Positions 36,827 to 50,549 of a stretch of DNA of 64,000 nucleotides are shown here, in pieces. The position numbers were made by a program, and so were the translations under genes. The stretch comes from Bathynomus jamesi (Eukaryota > Arthropoda > Malacostraca > Isopoda > Cirolanidae). Where the stretch lies: the NCBI GenBank assembly GCA_023014485.1, contig JAJOZX010005618.1, positions 1-64,000 of the forward strand, in the 5' to 3' direction. The notes below the pieces were generated by a model that did no database searches, was not told the origin of the DNA, and worked only from the letters and a program-made list of their open reading frames with translations. Each line of letters opens with the position of its first letter. Position 1 is the first letter of the stretch.

Positions 36827-39571
36827 AATATATACACCAACATTAAATAGTATAAATTTTAGCCTCAAATCACACCATTTAACCTATTTTACACTTACAA
36901 ATGAAAATGGGACCAAAGATTTACAACCGTACGATTGTATTTCTTTCAAAATATTTTGCTAGAATTACTAAGTTTTTAACATAGTATGCTTCAGTTTATG
37001 TTTTTGTACGAAATATTGTGAAAACTAGGCAAAAACCGTCAAAAAATTTGACTAAATTTTCTCTTCCTAATGAAAATTTTGTACCAAAAAGTTGCTTTTC
37101 TCCGTGTTTTATGCATATTTGTTCACTTTTCTTATGAATAAGATGAATTTATCTTTTTCAATATTTTTCAAAGCAATTACTCTATTGATAAGAAAACTGC
37201 TCTATTTTACAGTTATCGACAATACATTGCCAAAATAATTAAAAAATCTTCGTAAAATTTGAGTAAATTACGAGCTTTGTAAGGGAAAAAATTGATCGAA
37301 AATATCGATTTTTTCAATGTTTTAAGATCCATTTTTTATACAAGTTTTATTGTACCCATAAAATATCGCTAAAGTGAATGGATTTCATGAAATGATATAT
37401 ACCGGTACTAAGAGTATATATATTTTAGCCTCAAAATCGCACCATTTAGCTGATTTTTACACTTACAAATGTAAATGGGACCATAAATTAACACCTATAT
37501 GGTTGCATTTCTTTCAAAATATTTTGCTGGAGTTACTAATTTTTTGCCGTAAAATGATTTAGTTTATGTTTTTTTACAAAACATTTTAAAACAAGGCAAA
37601 AACAGTCAAAAAATTTGACTAAAATTTTGTCTTCACCTAATGAAAATTTTGTACCAAAAAGTTGCTTTTCTCCGTGTTTTATGCATATTTTGTTCACTTT
37701 TCTTATGAATAAGATGAATTTATCTTTTTCAATATTTTTCAAAGCAATTACTCTTCATTGATAAGAAAACTGCTCTATTTTACAGTTATCGACAATACAT
37801 TGCCAAAATAATTAAAAAATCTTCGTAAAATTTGAGAAAAATTACGAGCTTTGTAAGGGAAAAAATTGATCGAAAATATCGATTTTTTCAATGTTTTAAG
37901 ATCCATTTTTTATACAAGTTTTATTGTACCCTAAAATATCCTAAAGTGAATGGATTTCATGAAATGATATATACCGGTACTAAAGAGTATATATATTTTA
38001 GCCTCAAAATCGCACCATTTAGCTGATTTTTACACTTACAAATGTAAATGGGACCATAAATTACACCTATATGGTTGCATTTCTTTCAAAATATTTTGCT
38101 GGATTACTAATTTTTGCCGTAAAATGCTTTAGTTTATGTTTTTACAAAATATTTTAAAACTAGGCAAAAACAGTCAAAAAATTTGACTAAAATTTGTTCT
38201 TCACCTAATGAAAATTTTGTACCAAAAAGTTGCTTTTTCTGTTTTATGCATATTTTGTTCACTTTTCTTATGAATAAGATGAATTTATCTTTTTCAATAT
38301 TTTCAAAGCAATTACTCTCATTGATAAAAAACTGCTCTATTTTACAGTTATCGACAATACATTGCCAAATAATATAAAAATCTTCGTAAAATTTGAGAAA
38401 AATTACGAGCTTTTAAGGGAAAAAATTATCGAAAATATCGATTTTTTATGTTTTAAGATCCATTTTTTATACAAGTTTTATTGTACCCTAAAATATCCTA
38501 AAGTGAATGGATTTCATGAAATGATATATACCGGTACTAAAGAGTATATATATTTTAGCCTCAAAATCGCACCATTTAGCTGATTTTTACACTTACAAAT
38601 GTAAATGGGACCATAAATTAGCACCTATATGGTTGTATTTCTTTCAAAATATTTTGCTGGAATTACTAATTTTTTTACCGTAAAATGCTTTTGTTTATGT
38701 TTTTGTACAAAATATTTTAAAACTAGGCAAAAACCGTCAAACAATTTGACTAAAATTTGTTCTTCACCTAATGAAAATTTTGTACCAAAAACTTGCTTTT
38801 CTCCGTGTTTTATGAATATTTTGTTCACATTTCTTATGAATAAGAAAATTATATTTTCAATATTTTTCAATGCAATTACTCTTTTTGATAAAAAAAAATG
38901 CTTTATTTTACTGTTATTGACAGTATATTGAAAAAATAATTAAAAAATCTTCTTAAATTTGAATAAAAATTACAAGCTTAGTAAGGCATAAAATTGATGG
39001 AAAAAGTCGATTTTTTCCATGTTTTAAGATCCATTTTTTATAAAAGCTTTAATGTACTCCTAAAATATTGAAAATGTGAATGAATTTCATGAAATGATAT
39101 ATATATATACTGTAAAAGCCCGACGAGTGGTAAATCTTAAGATTTGCCGGTAAATCTTGACATTTACCATGTACATCTGGTAAAAGTCCGAAAAACAAGT
39201 GAAATTTACTTATTTCGGACTATTACCAAATCTACATGGTAAATGTCAAGATTTACCTAACCTTACCTAACCTAACCTAACCTAACCTAACTAAAAGATG
39301 TTTGTGCAAGGCCTCTGGCCTTTTATGCAATTCAAAGTGCCACAACAGTTCACCATGCTGTAATAAGTGAATTCGTTTTTTTAGTGCAAGAATTTTTCGC
39401 GTTTTTAAGTTGCTATATATTTAAATAAATGTTTTTTCTTTCCCAGTTTTAGTAATTTCTCTTCAATCCTGGCTTTTACACTTGTTTTTCAGACTTTTAC
39501 CAGATGTACATGGTAAATGTCAAGATTTACCGGCAAATCTTAAGATTTACCACTCGTCGTGCTTTTACAGT
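36827..39571 (+). repeat. HOR unit 18 (A-B-B-C-D, long)
   Basis: Four-monomer unit: A 36827-37401, B 37402-37973, second B-like monomer 37974-38530, C 38531-39108, D 39109-39571. The first B turns A-like in its 3' part (TTGTAAGGG and ATTGATCG near 37852). The second B is only 557 bp because of many small losses. Confidence 0.89.
39109..39571. mobile_element. D18 element
   Basis: 463 bp. The left flank is ATATATAT-ACTG without TT, as in D2. The tract is CCTAA, CCTTA and five CCTAA. Confidence 0.88.
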
Positions 39572-41774
39572 AATATATACACCAACATTAAATAGTATAT
39601 AAATTTTAGCCTCAAAATCACACCATTTAACCTATTTTTACACTTACAAATGAAAATGGGACCAAAGATTTACAACCGTACGATTGTATTTCTTCAAAAT
39701 ATTTTGCTAGAATTACTAAGTTTTTAACATAGTATGCTTCAGTTTATGTTTTTGTACGAAATATTGTGAAAACTAGGCAAAAACCGTCAAAAAATTTGAC
39801 TAAAATTTTCTCTTCACCTAATGAAAATTTTGTACCAAAAAGTTGCTTTTCTCCGTGTTTTATGCATATTTTGTTCACTTTTCTTATGAATAAGATGAAT
39901 TTATCTTTTTCAATATTTTTCAAAGCAATTACTCTCTATTGATAAGAAAAACTGCTCTATTTTACAGTTATCGACAATACATTGCCAAAATAATTAAAAA
40001 ATCTTCGTAAAATTTGAGTAAAAATTACGAGCTTTGTAAGGGAAAAAATTGATCGAAAATATCGATTTTTTCAATGTTTTAAGATCCATTTTTTATACAA
40101 GTTTTATTGTACCCATAAATATCGCTAAAGTGAATGGATTTCATGAAATGATATATACCGGTACTAAAGAGTATATATTATTTTAGCCTCAAAATCGCAC
40201 CATTTAGCTGATTTTTACACTTACAAATGTAAATGGGACCATAAATTAACACCTATATGGTTGCATTTCTTTCAAAATATTTTGCTGGAGTTACTAATTT
40301 TTTGCCGTAAAATGCTTTAGTTTATGTTTTTTTACAAAACATTTTAAAACAAGGCAAAAACAGTCAAAAAATTTGACTAAAATTTTGTCTTCACCTAATG
40401 AAAATTTTGTACCAAAAAGTTGCTTTTCTCCGTGTTTTATGCATATTTTGTTCACTTTTCTTATGAATAAGATGAATTTATCTTTTTCAATATTTTTCAA
40501 AGCAATTACTCTTCATTGATAAGAAAACTGCTCTATTTTACAGTTATCGACAATACATTGCCAAAATAATATAAAAATCTTCGTAAAATTTGAGAAAAAT
40601 TACGAGCTTTTTAAGGGAAAAAATTATCGAAAATATCGATTTTTTGAATGTTTTAAGATCCATTTTTTATACAAGTTTTATTGTACCCCTAAAATATCCC
40701 TAAAGTGAATGGATTTCATGAAATGATATATACCGGTACTAAAGAGTATATATATTTTAGCCTCAAAATCGCACCATTTAGCTGATTTTTACACTTACAA
40801 ATGTAAATGGGACCATAAATTAGCACCTATATGGTTGTATTTCTTTCAAAATATTTTGCTGGAATTACTAATTTTTTTACCGTAAAATGCTTTTGTTTAT
40901 GTTTTTGTACAAAATATTTTAAAACTAGGCAAAAACCGTCAAACAATTTGACTAAAATTTGTTCTTCACCTAATGAAAATTTTGTACCAAAAACTTGCTT
41001 TTCTCCGTGTTTTATGAATATTTTGTTCACATTTCTTATGAATAAGATAAAATTATATTTTTCAATATTTTTCAATGCAATTACTCTTTTGATAAAAAAA
41101 TGCTTTATTTTACTGTTATTGACAGTATATTGAAAAATAATTAAAAAATCTTCTTAAATTTGAATAAAAATTACAAGCTTAGTAAGGCATAAAATTGATG
41201 GAAAAAGTCGATTTTTTCCATGTTTTAAGATCCATTTTTTATAAAAGCTTTAATGTACTCCTAAAATATTGAAAATGTGAATGAATTTCATGAAATGATA
41301 TATATATATTACTGTAAAAGCCCGACGAGTGGTAAATCTTAAGATTTGCCGGTAAATCTTGACATTTACCATGTACATCTGGTAAAAGTCCGAAAAACAA
41401 GTGAAATTTTACTTATTTCGGACTATTACCAAATCTACATGGTAAATGTCAAGATTTACCTAACCTACCTAACCTAACCTAACCTAACCTAACTAAAAGA
41501 TGTTTGTGCAAGGCCTCTGGCCTTTTATGCAATTCAAAGTGCCACAACAGTTCACCATGCTGTAATAAGTGAATTCGTTTTTTTAGTGCAAGAATTTTTC
41601 GCGTTTTTAAGTTGCTAGTATATTTAAATAAATGTTTTTTCTTTCCCAGTTTTAGTAATTTCTCTTCAATCCTGGCTTTTACACTTGTTTTTCAGACTTT
41701 TACCAGATGTACATGGTAAATGTCAAGATTTACCGGCAAATCTTAAGATTTACCACTCGTCGTGCTTTTACAGT
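39572..41774 (+). repeat. HOR unit 19 (A-B-C-D)
   Basis: Standard unit: A 39572-40157, B 40158-40732, C 40733-41310, D 41311-41774. B starts with GTATATATTATTTTAG, a small change in the AT run. Confidence 0.93.
41311..41774. mobile_element. D19 element
   Basis: 464 bp. The tract is CCTAA, CCTA and five CCTAA. The core has the TTGCTAGTATATT form. Confidence 0.88.
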
Positions 41775-43395
41775 AATATATACACCAACATTAAATAGTA
41801 TATAAATTTTAGCCTCAAAATCACACCATTTAACCTATTTTTACACTTACAAATGAAAATGGGACCAAAGATTTACAACCGTACGATTGTATTTCTTTCA
41901 AAATATTTTGCTAGAATTACTAAGTTTTTAACATAGTATGCTTCAGTTTATGTTTTTGTACGAAATATTGTGAAAACTAGGCAAAAACCGTCAAAAAATT
42001 TGACTAAAATTTTCTCTTCACCTAATGAAAATTTTGTACCAAAAAGTTGCTTTTCTCCGTGTTTTATGCATATTTTGTTCACTTTTCTTATGAATAAGAT
42101 GAATTTATCTTTTTCAATATTTTTCAAAGCAATTACTCTCTATTGATAAGAAAACTGCTCTATTTTACAGTTATCGACAATACATTGCCAAAATAATTAA
42201 AAAATCTTCGTAAAATTTGAGTAAAAATTACGAGCTTTGTAAGGGAAAAAAATTGATCGAAAATATCGATTTTTTCAATGTTTTAAGATCCATTTTTTAT
42301 ACAAGTTTTATTGTACCCTAAAATATCGCTAAAGTGAATGGATTTCATGAAATGATATATACCGGTACTAAAGAGTATATATATTTTAGCCTCAAAATCG
42401 CACCATTTAGCTGATTTTTACACTTACAAATGTAAATGGGACCATAAATTAGCACCTATATGGTTGCATTTCTTTCAAAATATTTTGCTGGAAGTACTAA
42501 TTTTTTACCGTAAAATGCTTTGTTTATGTTTTTGTACAAAATATTTTAAAACTAGGCAAAAACCGTCAAACAATTTGACTAAAATTTGTTCTTCACCTAA
42601 TGAAAATTTTGTACCAAAAACTTGCTTTTCTCCGTGTTTTATGAATATTTTGTTCACATTTCTTATGAATAAGATAAAATTATTTTTTCAATATTTTTCA
42701 ATGCAATTACTCTTTTTGATAAAAAAATGCTTTATTTTACTGTTATTGACAGTATATTGAAAAAATAATTAAAAATCTTCTTAAATTTGAATAAAAATTA
42801 CAAGCTTAGTAAGGCATAAAATTGATGGAAAAAGTCGATTTTTTCCATGTTTTAAGATCCATTTTTTATAAAAGCTTTAATGTACTCCTAAAATATTGAA
42901 AATGTGAATGGATTTCATGAAATGATATATATGTTACTGTAAAAGCCCGACGAGTGGTAAATCTTAAGATTTGTCGGTAAATCTTGACATTTACCATGTA
43001 CATCTGGTAAAATTCCGAAAAACAAGTGAAATTTTACTTATTTCGGACTTTTACCAAATCTACATGGTAAATGTCAAGATTTACCTAAGCTAACCTAACC
43101 TAACCTAACTTAACTAAAAGATGTTTGTGCAAGGCCTCTGGCCTTTTATGCAATTCAAAGTGCCACAACAGTTCACCATGCTGTAATAAGTGAATTCGTT
43201 TTTTTTAGTGCAAGAATTTTCGCGTTTTTAAGTTGCTAGTATATTTAAATAAATGTTTTTTCTTTCCCAGTTTTAGTAATTGCTCTTCAATCCTGGCTTT
43301 TACACTTGTTTTTCAGACTTTTACCAGATGTACATGGTAAATGTCAAGATTTACCGGCAAATCTTAAGATTTACCACTCGTCGTGCTTTTACAGT
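41775..43395 (+). repeat. HOR unit 20 (A-C-D, short)
   Basis: A 41775-42361, C 42362-42935, D 42936-43395. C begins TTAGCACC (C-type) but has TTGCATTTC (B-type) and a private GGAAGTACTAA near 42491, so the junction is mosaic. It ends GAATGGATTTC, like the variant C monomers. Confidence 0.91.
42936..43395. mobile_element. D20 element, minority subfamily
   Basis: 460 bp. It shares ATGTT-ACTG, GATTTGTCGG, CGGACTTTTACC and the GCTAA/CTTAA tract with D16. A private change is AAATTCCG for AAAGTCCG. It has GTAATTGCTCTTC in the core, shared with D29. Confidence 0.87.
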
Positions 43396-46141
43396 AATAT
43401 ATACACCAACATTAAATAGTATATAAATTTTAGCCTCAAAATCACACCATTTAACCTATTTTTACACTTACAAATGAAAATGGGACCAAAGATTTACAAC
43501 CGTACGATTGTATTTCTTTCAAAATATTTTGCTAGAATTACTAAGTTTTTAACATAGTATGCTTCAGTTTATGTTTTTGTACGAAATATTGTGAAAACTA
43601 GGCAAAAACCGTCAAAAAATTTGACTAAAATTTTCTCTTCACCTAATGAAAATTTTGTACCAAAAAGTTGCTTTTCTCCGTGTTTTATGCATATTTTGTT
43701 CACTTTTCTTATGAATAAGATGAATTTATCTTTTTCAATATTTTTCAAAGCAATTACTCTCTATTGATAAGAAAACTGCTCTATTTTACAGTTATCGACA
43801 ATACATTGCCAAAATAATTAAAAAATCTTCGTAAAATTTGAGTAAAAATTACGAGCTTTGTAAGGGAAAAAATTGATCGAAAATATCGATTTTTTCAATG
43901 TTTTAAGATCCATTTTTTATACAAGTTTTATTGTACCCATAAAATATCGCTAAAGTGAATGGATTTCATGAAATGATATATACCGGTACTAAAGAGTATA
44001 TATATTTTAGCCTCAAAATCGCACCATTTAGCTGATTTTTACACTTACAAATGTAAATGGGACCATAAATTAACACCTATATGGTTGCATTTCTTTCAAA
44101 ATATTTTGCTGGAGTTACTAATTTTTTGCCGTAAAATGCTTTAGTTTATGTTTTTTACAAAACATTTTAAAACAAGGCAAAAACAGTCAAAAAATTTGAC
44201 TAAAATTTTGTCTTCACCTAATGAAAATTTTGTACCAAAAAGTTGCTTTTCTCCGTGTTTTATGCATATTTTGTTCACTTTTCTATGAATAAGATGAATT
44301 TATCTTTTTCAATATTTTTCAAAGCAATTACTCTTCATGATAAAAAAACTGCTCTATTTTACAGTTATCGACAATACATTGCCAAAATAATATAAAAATC
44401 TTCGTAAAATTTGAGAAAAATTACGAGCTTTTTAAGGGAAAAAATTTATCGAAAATATCGATTTTTTGAATGTTTTAAGATCCATTTTTTATAAAGTTTA
44501 TTGTACCCCTAAAATATCCCTAAAGTGAATGGATTTCATGAAATGATATATACCGGTACTAAAGAGTATATATATTTTAGCCTCAAAATCGCACCATTTA
44601 GCTGATTTTTACACTTACAAATGTAAATGGGACCATAAATTAGCACCTATATGGTTGTATTTCTTTCAAAATATTTTGCTGGAATTACTAATTTTTTTAC
44701 CGTAAAATGCTTTTAGTTTATGTTTTTGTACAAAATATTTAAAACTAGGCAAAAACCGTCAAAAAATTTGACTAAAAATTTGTTCTTCACCTAATGAAAA
44801 TTTTGTACCAAAAATTGCTTTCTCCGTGTTTTATGCATATTTTGTTCACTTTCTTATGAATAAGATGAATTATATTTTTCAATATTTTTCAAGCAATTAC
44901 TCTCATTGATAAAAAATGCTTATTTTACAGTTATCGACAATACATTGCCAAAATAATAAAAATCTTCGTAAATTTGAGAAAAATTACGAGCTTTTAAGGG
45001 AAAAAATTTATCGAAAATATCGATTTTTAATGTTTTAAGATCCATTTTTATACAAGTTTTATTGTACCCCTAAAATATCCCTAAAGTGAATGGATTTCAT
45101 GAAATGATATATACCGGTACTAAAGAGTATATATATTTTAGCCTCAAAATCGCACCATTTAGCTGATTTTACACTTACAAATGTAAAGGACCAAAATTGC
45201 ACCTATATGGTTGTATTTCTTTCAAAATATTTTGCTGGAATTACTAATTTTTTTACCGTAAAAATGCTTTTGTTAGTTTTTGTACAAAATATTTTAAAAC
45301 TAGGCAAAAACCGTCAAAAAATTGACTAAAATTTGTTCTTCACCTAATGAAAATTTTGTACCAAAAAGTTGCTTTTCTCCGTGTTTTATGCATATTTGTT
45401 CATTTCTTATGAATAAGAAATTATATTTTTCAATATTTTTCAATGCAAATACTCTTTTTTGATAAAAAAAAATGCTATTTTACTGTTATTGACAGTATAT
45501 TGAAAAAATAATTAAAAAATCTTCTTAAATTTGAATAAATTACAAGCTTAGTAAGGAAAAAATTGATGGAAAAAGTCGATTTTTTCCATGTTTTAAGATC
45601 CATTTTTATAAAAGCTTTAATGTACTCCTAAAATATTGAAAATGTGAATGAATTTCATGAAATGATATATTATATTACTGTAAAAGCCCGACGAGTGGTA
45701 AATCTTAAGATTTGCCGGTAAATCTTGACATTTACCATGTACATCTGGTAAAAGTCCGAAAAACAAGTGAAATTTTACTTATTTCGGACTATTACAAAAT
45801 CTACATGGTAAATGTCAAGATTTACCTAACCTTACCTAACCTAACCTAACCTAACCTAACTAAAAGATGTTTGTGCAAGGCCTCTGGCCTTTTATGCAAT
45901 TCAAAGTGCCACAACAGTTCACCATGCTGTAATAAGTGAATTCGTTTTTTTAGTGCAAGAATTTTTCGCGTTTTTAAGTTGCCTATATATTTAAATAAAT
46001 GTTTTTTCTTTCCCAGTTTTAGTAATTTCTCTTCAATCCTGGCTTTTACACTTGTTTTTCAGACTTTTACCAGATGTACATGGTAAATGTCAAGATTTAC
46101 CGGCAAATCTTAAGATTTACCACTCGTCGTGCTTTTACAGT
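43396..46141 (+). repeat. HOR unit 21 (A-B-mosaic-C-D, long)
   Basis: A 43396-43982, B 43983-44552, mosaic monomer 44553-45113, C 45114-45676, D 45677-46141. The mosaic has a C-type head (TTAGCACC) and a B-type tail. The C monomer itself has B-type AAAAAGTTGC and ATGCATATT in the centre. Indels are dense from about 44270 to 45610. Confidence 0.88.
45677..46141. mobile_element. D21 element
   Basis: 465 bp. It has ATTACAAAATC in the hairpin arm. The tract is CCTAA, CCTTA and five CCTAA. Confidence 0.88.
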
Positions 46142-48341
46142 AATATATACACCAACATTAAATAGTATATAAATTTTAGCCTCAAAATCACACCATTTAA
46201 CCTATTTTTACACTTACAAATGAAAATGGGACCAAAGATTTACAACCGTACGATTGTATTTCTTTCAAAATATTTTGCTAGAATTACTAAGTTTTTAACA
46301 TAGTATGCTTCAGTTTATGTTTTTGTACGAAATATTGTGAAAACTAGGCAAAAACCGTCAAAAAATTTGACTAAAATTTTCTCTTCACCTAATGAAAATT
46401 TTGTACCAAAAGTTGCTTTTCTCCGTGTTTTATGCATATTTTGTTCACTTTTCTTATGAATAAGATGAATTTATCTTTTTCAATATTTTTCAAAGCAATT
46501 ACTCTCTATTGATAAGAAAACTGCTCTATTTTACAGTTATCGACAATACATTGCCAAAATAATTAAAAAATCTTCGTAAAATTTGAGTAAAAATTACGAG
46601 CTTTGTAAGGGAAAAAATTGATCGAAAATATCGATTTTTTCAATGTTTTAAGATCCATTTTTTATACAAGTTTTATTGTACCCATAAAATATCGCTAAAG
46701 TGAATGGTTTCATGAAATGATATATACCGGTACTAAAGAGTATATATATATTTTAGCCTCAAAATCGCACCATTTAGCTGATTTTTACACTTACAAATGT
46801 AAATGGGACCATAAATTAACACCTATATGGTTGCATTTCTTTCAAAATATTTTGCTGGAGTTACTAATTTTTTGCCGTAAAATGCTTTAGTTTATGTTTT
46901 TTTACAAAACATTTTAAAACAAGGCAAAAACAGTCAAAAAATTTGACTAAAATTTTGTCTTCACCTAATGAAAATTTTGTACCAAAAAGTTGCTTTTCTC
47001 CGTGTTTTATGCATATTTTGTTCACTTTTCTTATGAATAAGATGAATTTATCTTTTTCAATATTTTTCAAAGCAATTACTCTTCATTGATAAGAAAACTG
47101 CTCTATTTTACAGTTATCGACAATACATTGCCAAAATAATATAAAAATCTTCGTAAAATTTGAGAAAAATTACGAGCTTTTTAAGGGAAAAAATTTATCG
47201 AAAATATCGATTTTTTGAATGTTTTAAGATCCATTTTTTATACAAGTTTTATTGTACCCCTAAAATATCCCTAAAGTGAATGGATTTCATGAAATGATAT
47301 ATACCGGTACTAAAGAGTATATATATTTTAGCCTCAAAATCGCACCATTTAGCTGATTTTTACACTTACAAATGTAAATGGGACCATAAATTAGCACCTA
47401 TATGGTTGTATTTCTTTCAAAATATTTTGCTGGAATTACTAATTTTTTTACCGTAAAATGCTTTTGTTTATGTTTTTGTACAAAATATTTTAAAACTAGG
47501 CAAAAACCGTCAAACAATTTGACTAAAATTTGTTCTTCACCTAATGAAAATTTTGTACCAAAAACTTGCTTTTCTCCGTGTTTTATGAATATTTTGTTCA
47601 CATTTCTTATGAATAAGATAAAATTATATTTTTCAATATTTTTCAATGCAATTACTCTTTTTTGAAAAAAAATGCTTTATTTTACTGTTATTGACAGTAT
47701 ATTGAAAAAATAATTAAAAAATCTTCTTAAATTTGAATAAAAATTACAAGCTTAGTAAGGCATAAAATTGATGGAAAAAGTCGATTTTTTCCATGTTTTA
47801 AGATCCATTTTTTATAAAAGCTTTAATGTACTCCTAAAATATTGAAAATGTGAATGAATTTCATGAAATGATATATATATTACTGTAAAAGCCCGACGAG
47901 TGGTAAATCTTAAGATTTGCCGGTAAATCTTGACATTTACCATGTACATCTGGTAAAAGTCCGAAAAACAAGTGAAATTTTACTTATTTCGGACTATTAC
48001 CAAATCTACATGGTAAATGTCAAGATTTACCTACCTAACCTAACCTAACCTAACCTAACTAAAAGATGTTTGTGCAAGGCCTCTGGCCTTTTATGCAATT
48101 CAAAGTGCCACAACAGTTCACCATGCTGTAATAAGTGAATTCGTTTTTTTTAGTGCAAGAATTTTTCGCGTTTTTAAGTTGCTAGTATATTTAAATAAAT
48201 GTTTTTTCTTTCCCAGTTTTAGTAATTTCTCTTCAATCCTGGCTTTTACACTTGTTTTTCAGACTTTTACCAGATGTACATGGTAAATGTCAAGATTTAC
48301 CGGCAAATCTTAAGATTTACCACTCGTCGTGCTTTTACAGT
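46142..48341 (+). repeat. HOR unit 22 (A-B-C-D)
   Basis: Standard unit: A 46142-46726, B 46727-47303, C 47304-47881, D 47882-48341. A ends with GAATGGTTTC, as in units 1-3 and 6. Confidence 0.93.
47882..48341. mobile_element. D22 element
   Basis: 460 bp. The tract is CCTA and five CCTAA. The core has the TTGCTAGTATATT form. Confidence 0.88.
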
Positions 48342-50549
48342 AATATATACACCAACATTAAATAGTATATAAATTTTAGCCTCAAAATCACACCATTTAA
48401 CCTATTTTTACACTTACAAATGAAAATGGGACCAAAGATTTACAACCGTACGATTGTATTTCTTTCAAAATATTTTGCTAGAATTACTAAGTTTTTAACA
48501 TAGTATGCTTCAGTTTATGTTTTTGTACGAAATATTGTGAAAACTAGGCAAAAACCGTCAAAAAATTTGACTAAAATTTTCTCTTCACCTAATGAAAATT
48601 TTGTACCAAAAAGTTGCTTTTCTCCGTGTTTTATGCATATTTTGTTCACTTTTCTTATGAATAAGATGAATTTATCTTTTTCAATATTTTTCAAAGCAAT
48701 TACTCTCTATTGATAAGAAAACTGCTCTATTTTACAGTTATCGACAATACATTGCCAAAATAATTAAAAAATCTTCGTAAAATTTGAGTAAAAATTACGA
48801 GCTTTGTAAGGGAAAAAATTGATCGAAAATATCGATTTTTTCAATGTTTTAAGATCCATTTTTTATACAAGTTTTATTGTACCCATAAAATATCGCTAAA
48901 GTGAATGGTTTCATGAAATGATATATACCGGTACTAAAGAGTATATATATATTTTAGCCTCAAAATCGCACCATTTAGCTGATTTTTACACTTACAAATG
49001 TAAATGGGACCATAAATTAACACCTATATGGTTGCATTTCTTTCAAAATATTTTGCTGGAGTTACTAATTTTTTGCCGTAAAATGCTTTAGTTTATGTTT
49101 TTTTACAAAACATTTTAAAACAAGGCAAAAACAGTCAAAAAATTTGACTAAAATTTTGTCTTCACCTAATGAAAATTTTGTACCAAAAAGTTGCTTTTCT
49201 CCGTGTTTTATGCATATTTTGTTCACTTTTCTTATGAATAAGATGAATTTATCTTTTTCAATATTTTTCAAAGCAATTACTCTTCATTGATAAGAAAACT
49301 GCTCTATTTTACAGTTATCGACAATACATTGCCAAAATAATATAAAAATCTTCGTAAAATTTGAGAAAAATTACGAGCTTTTTAAGGGAAAAAATTTATC
49401 GAAAATATCGATTTTTTGAATGTTTTAAGATCCATTTTTTATACAAGTTTTATTGTACCCCTAAAATATCCCTAAAGTGAATGGATTTCATGAAATGATA
49501 TATACCGGTACTAAAGAGTATATATATTTTAGCCTCAAAATCGCACCATTTAGCTGATTTTTACACTTACAAATGTAAATGGGACCATAAATTAGCACCT
49601 ATATGGTTGTATTTCTTTCAAAATATTTTGCTGGAATTACTAATTTTTTTACCGTAAAATGCTTTTGTTTATGTTTTTGTACAAAATATTTTAAAACTAG
49701 GCAAAAACCGTCAAACAATTTGACTAAAATTTGTTCTTCACCTAATGAAAATTTTGTACCAAAAACTTGCTTTTCTCCGTGTTTTATGAATATTTTGTTC
49801 ACATTTCTTATGAATAAGATAAAATTATATTTTTCAATATTTTTCAATGCAATTACTCTTTTTGATAAAAAAAATGCTTTATTTTACTGTTATTGACAGT
49901 ATATTGAAAAAATAATTAAAAAATCTTCTTAAATTTGAATAAAAATTACAAGCTTAGTAAGGCATAAAATTGATGGAAAAAGTCGATTTTTTCCATGTTT
50001 TAAGATCCATTTTTTATAAAAGCTTTAATGTACTCCTAAAATATTGAAAATGTGAATGAATTTCATGAAATGATATATATATATTACTGTAAAAGCCCGA
50101 CGAGTGGTAAATCTTAAGATTTGCCGGTAAATCTTGACATTTACCATGTACATCTGGTAAAAGTCCGAAAAACAAGTGAAATTTTACTTATTTCGGACTA
50201 TTACAAATCTACATGGTAAATGTCAAGATTTACCTAACCTTACCTAACCTAACCTAACCTAACCTAACTAAAAGATGTTTGTGCAAGGCCTCTGGCCTTT
50301 TATGCAATTCAAAGTGCCACAACAGTTCACCATGCTGTAATAAGTGAATTCGTTTTTTTTAGTGCAAGAATTTTTCGCGTTTTTAAGTTGCTATATATTT
50401 AAATAAATGTTTTTTCTTTCCCAGTTTTAGTAATTTCTCTTCAATCCTGGCTTTTACACTTGTTTTTCAGACTTTTACCAGATGTACATGGTAAATGTCA
50501 AGATTTACCGGCAAATCTTAAGATTTACCACTCGTCGTGCTTTTACAGT
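48342..50549 (+). repeat. HOR unit 23 (A-B-C-D)
   Basis: Standard unit: A 48342-48927, B 48928-49504, C 49505-50085, D 50086-50549. It is clean and near-identical to unit 22. Confidence 0.93.
50086..50549. mobile_element. D23 element
   Basis: 464 bp. The hairpin arm reads ATTACAAATC. The tract is CCTAA, CCTTA and five CCTAA. Confidence 0.88.
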
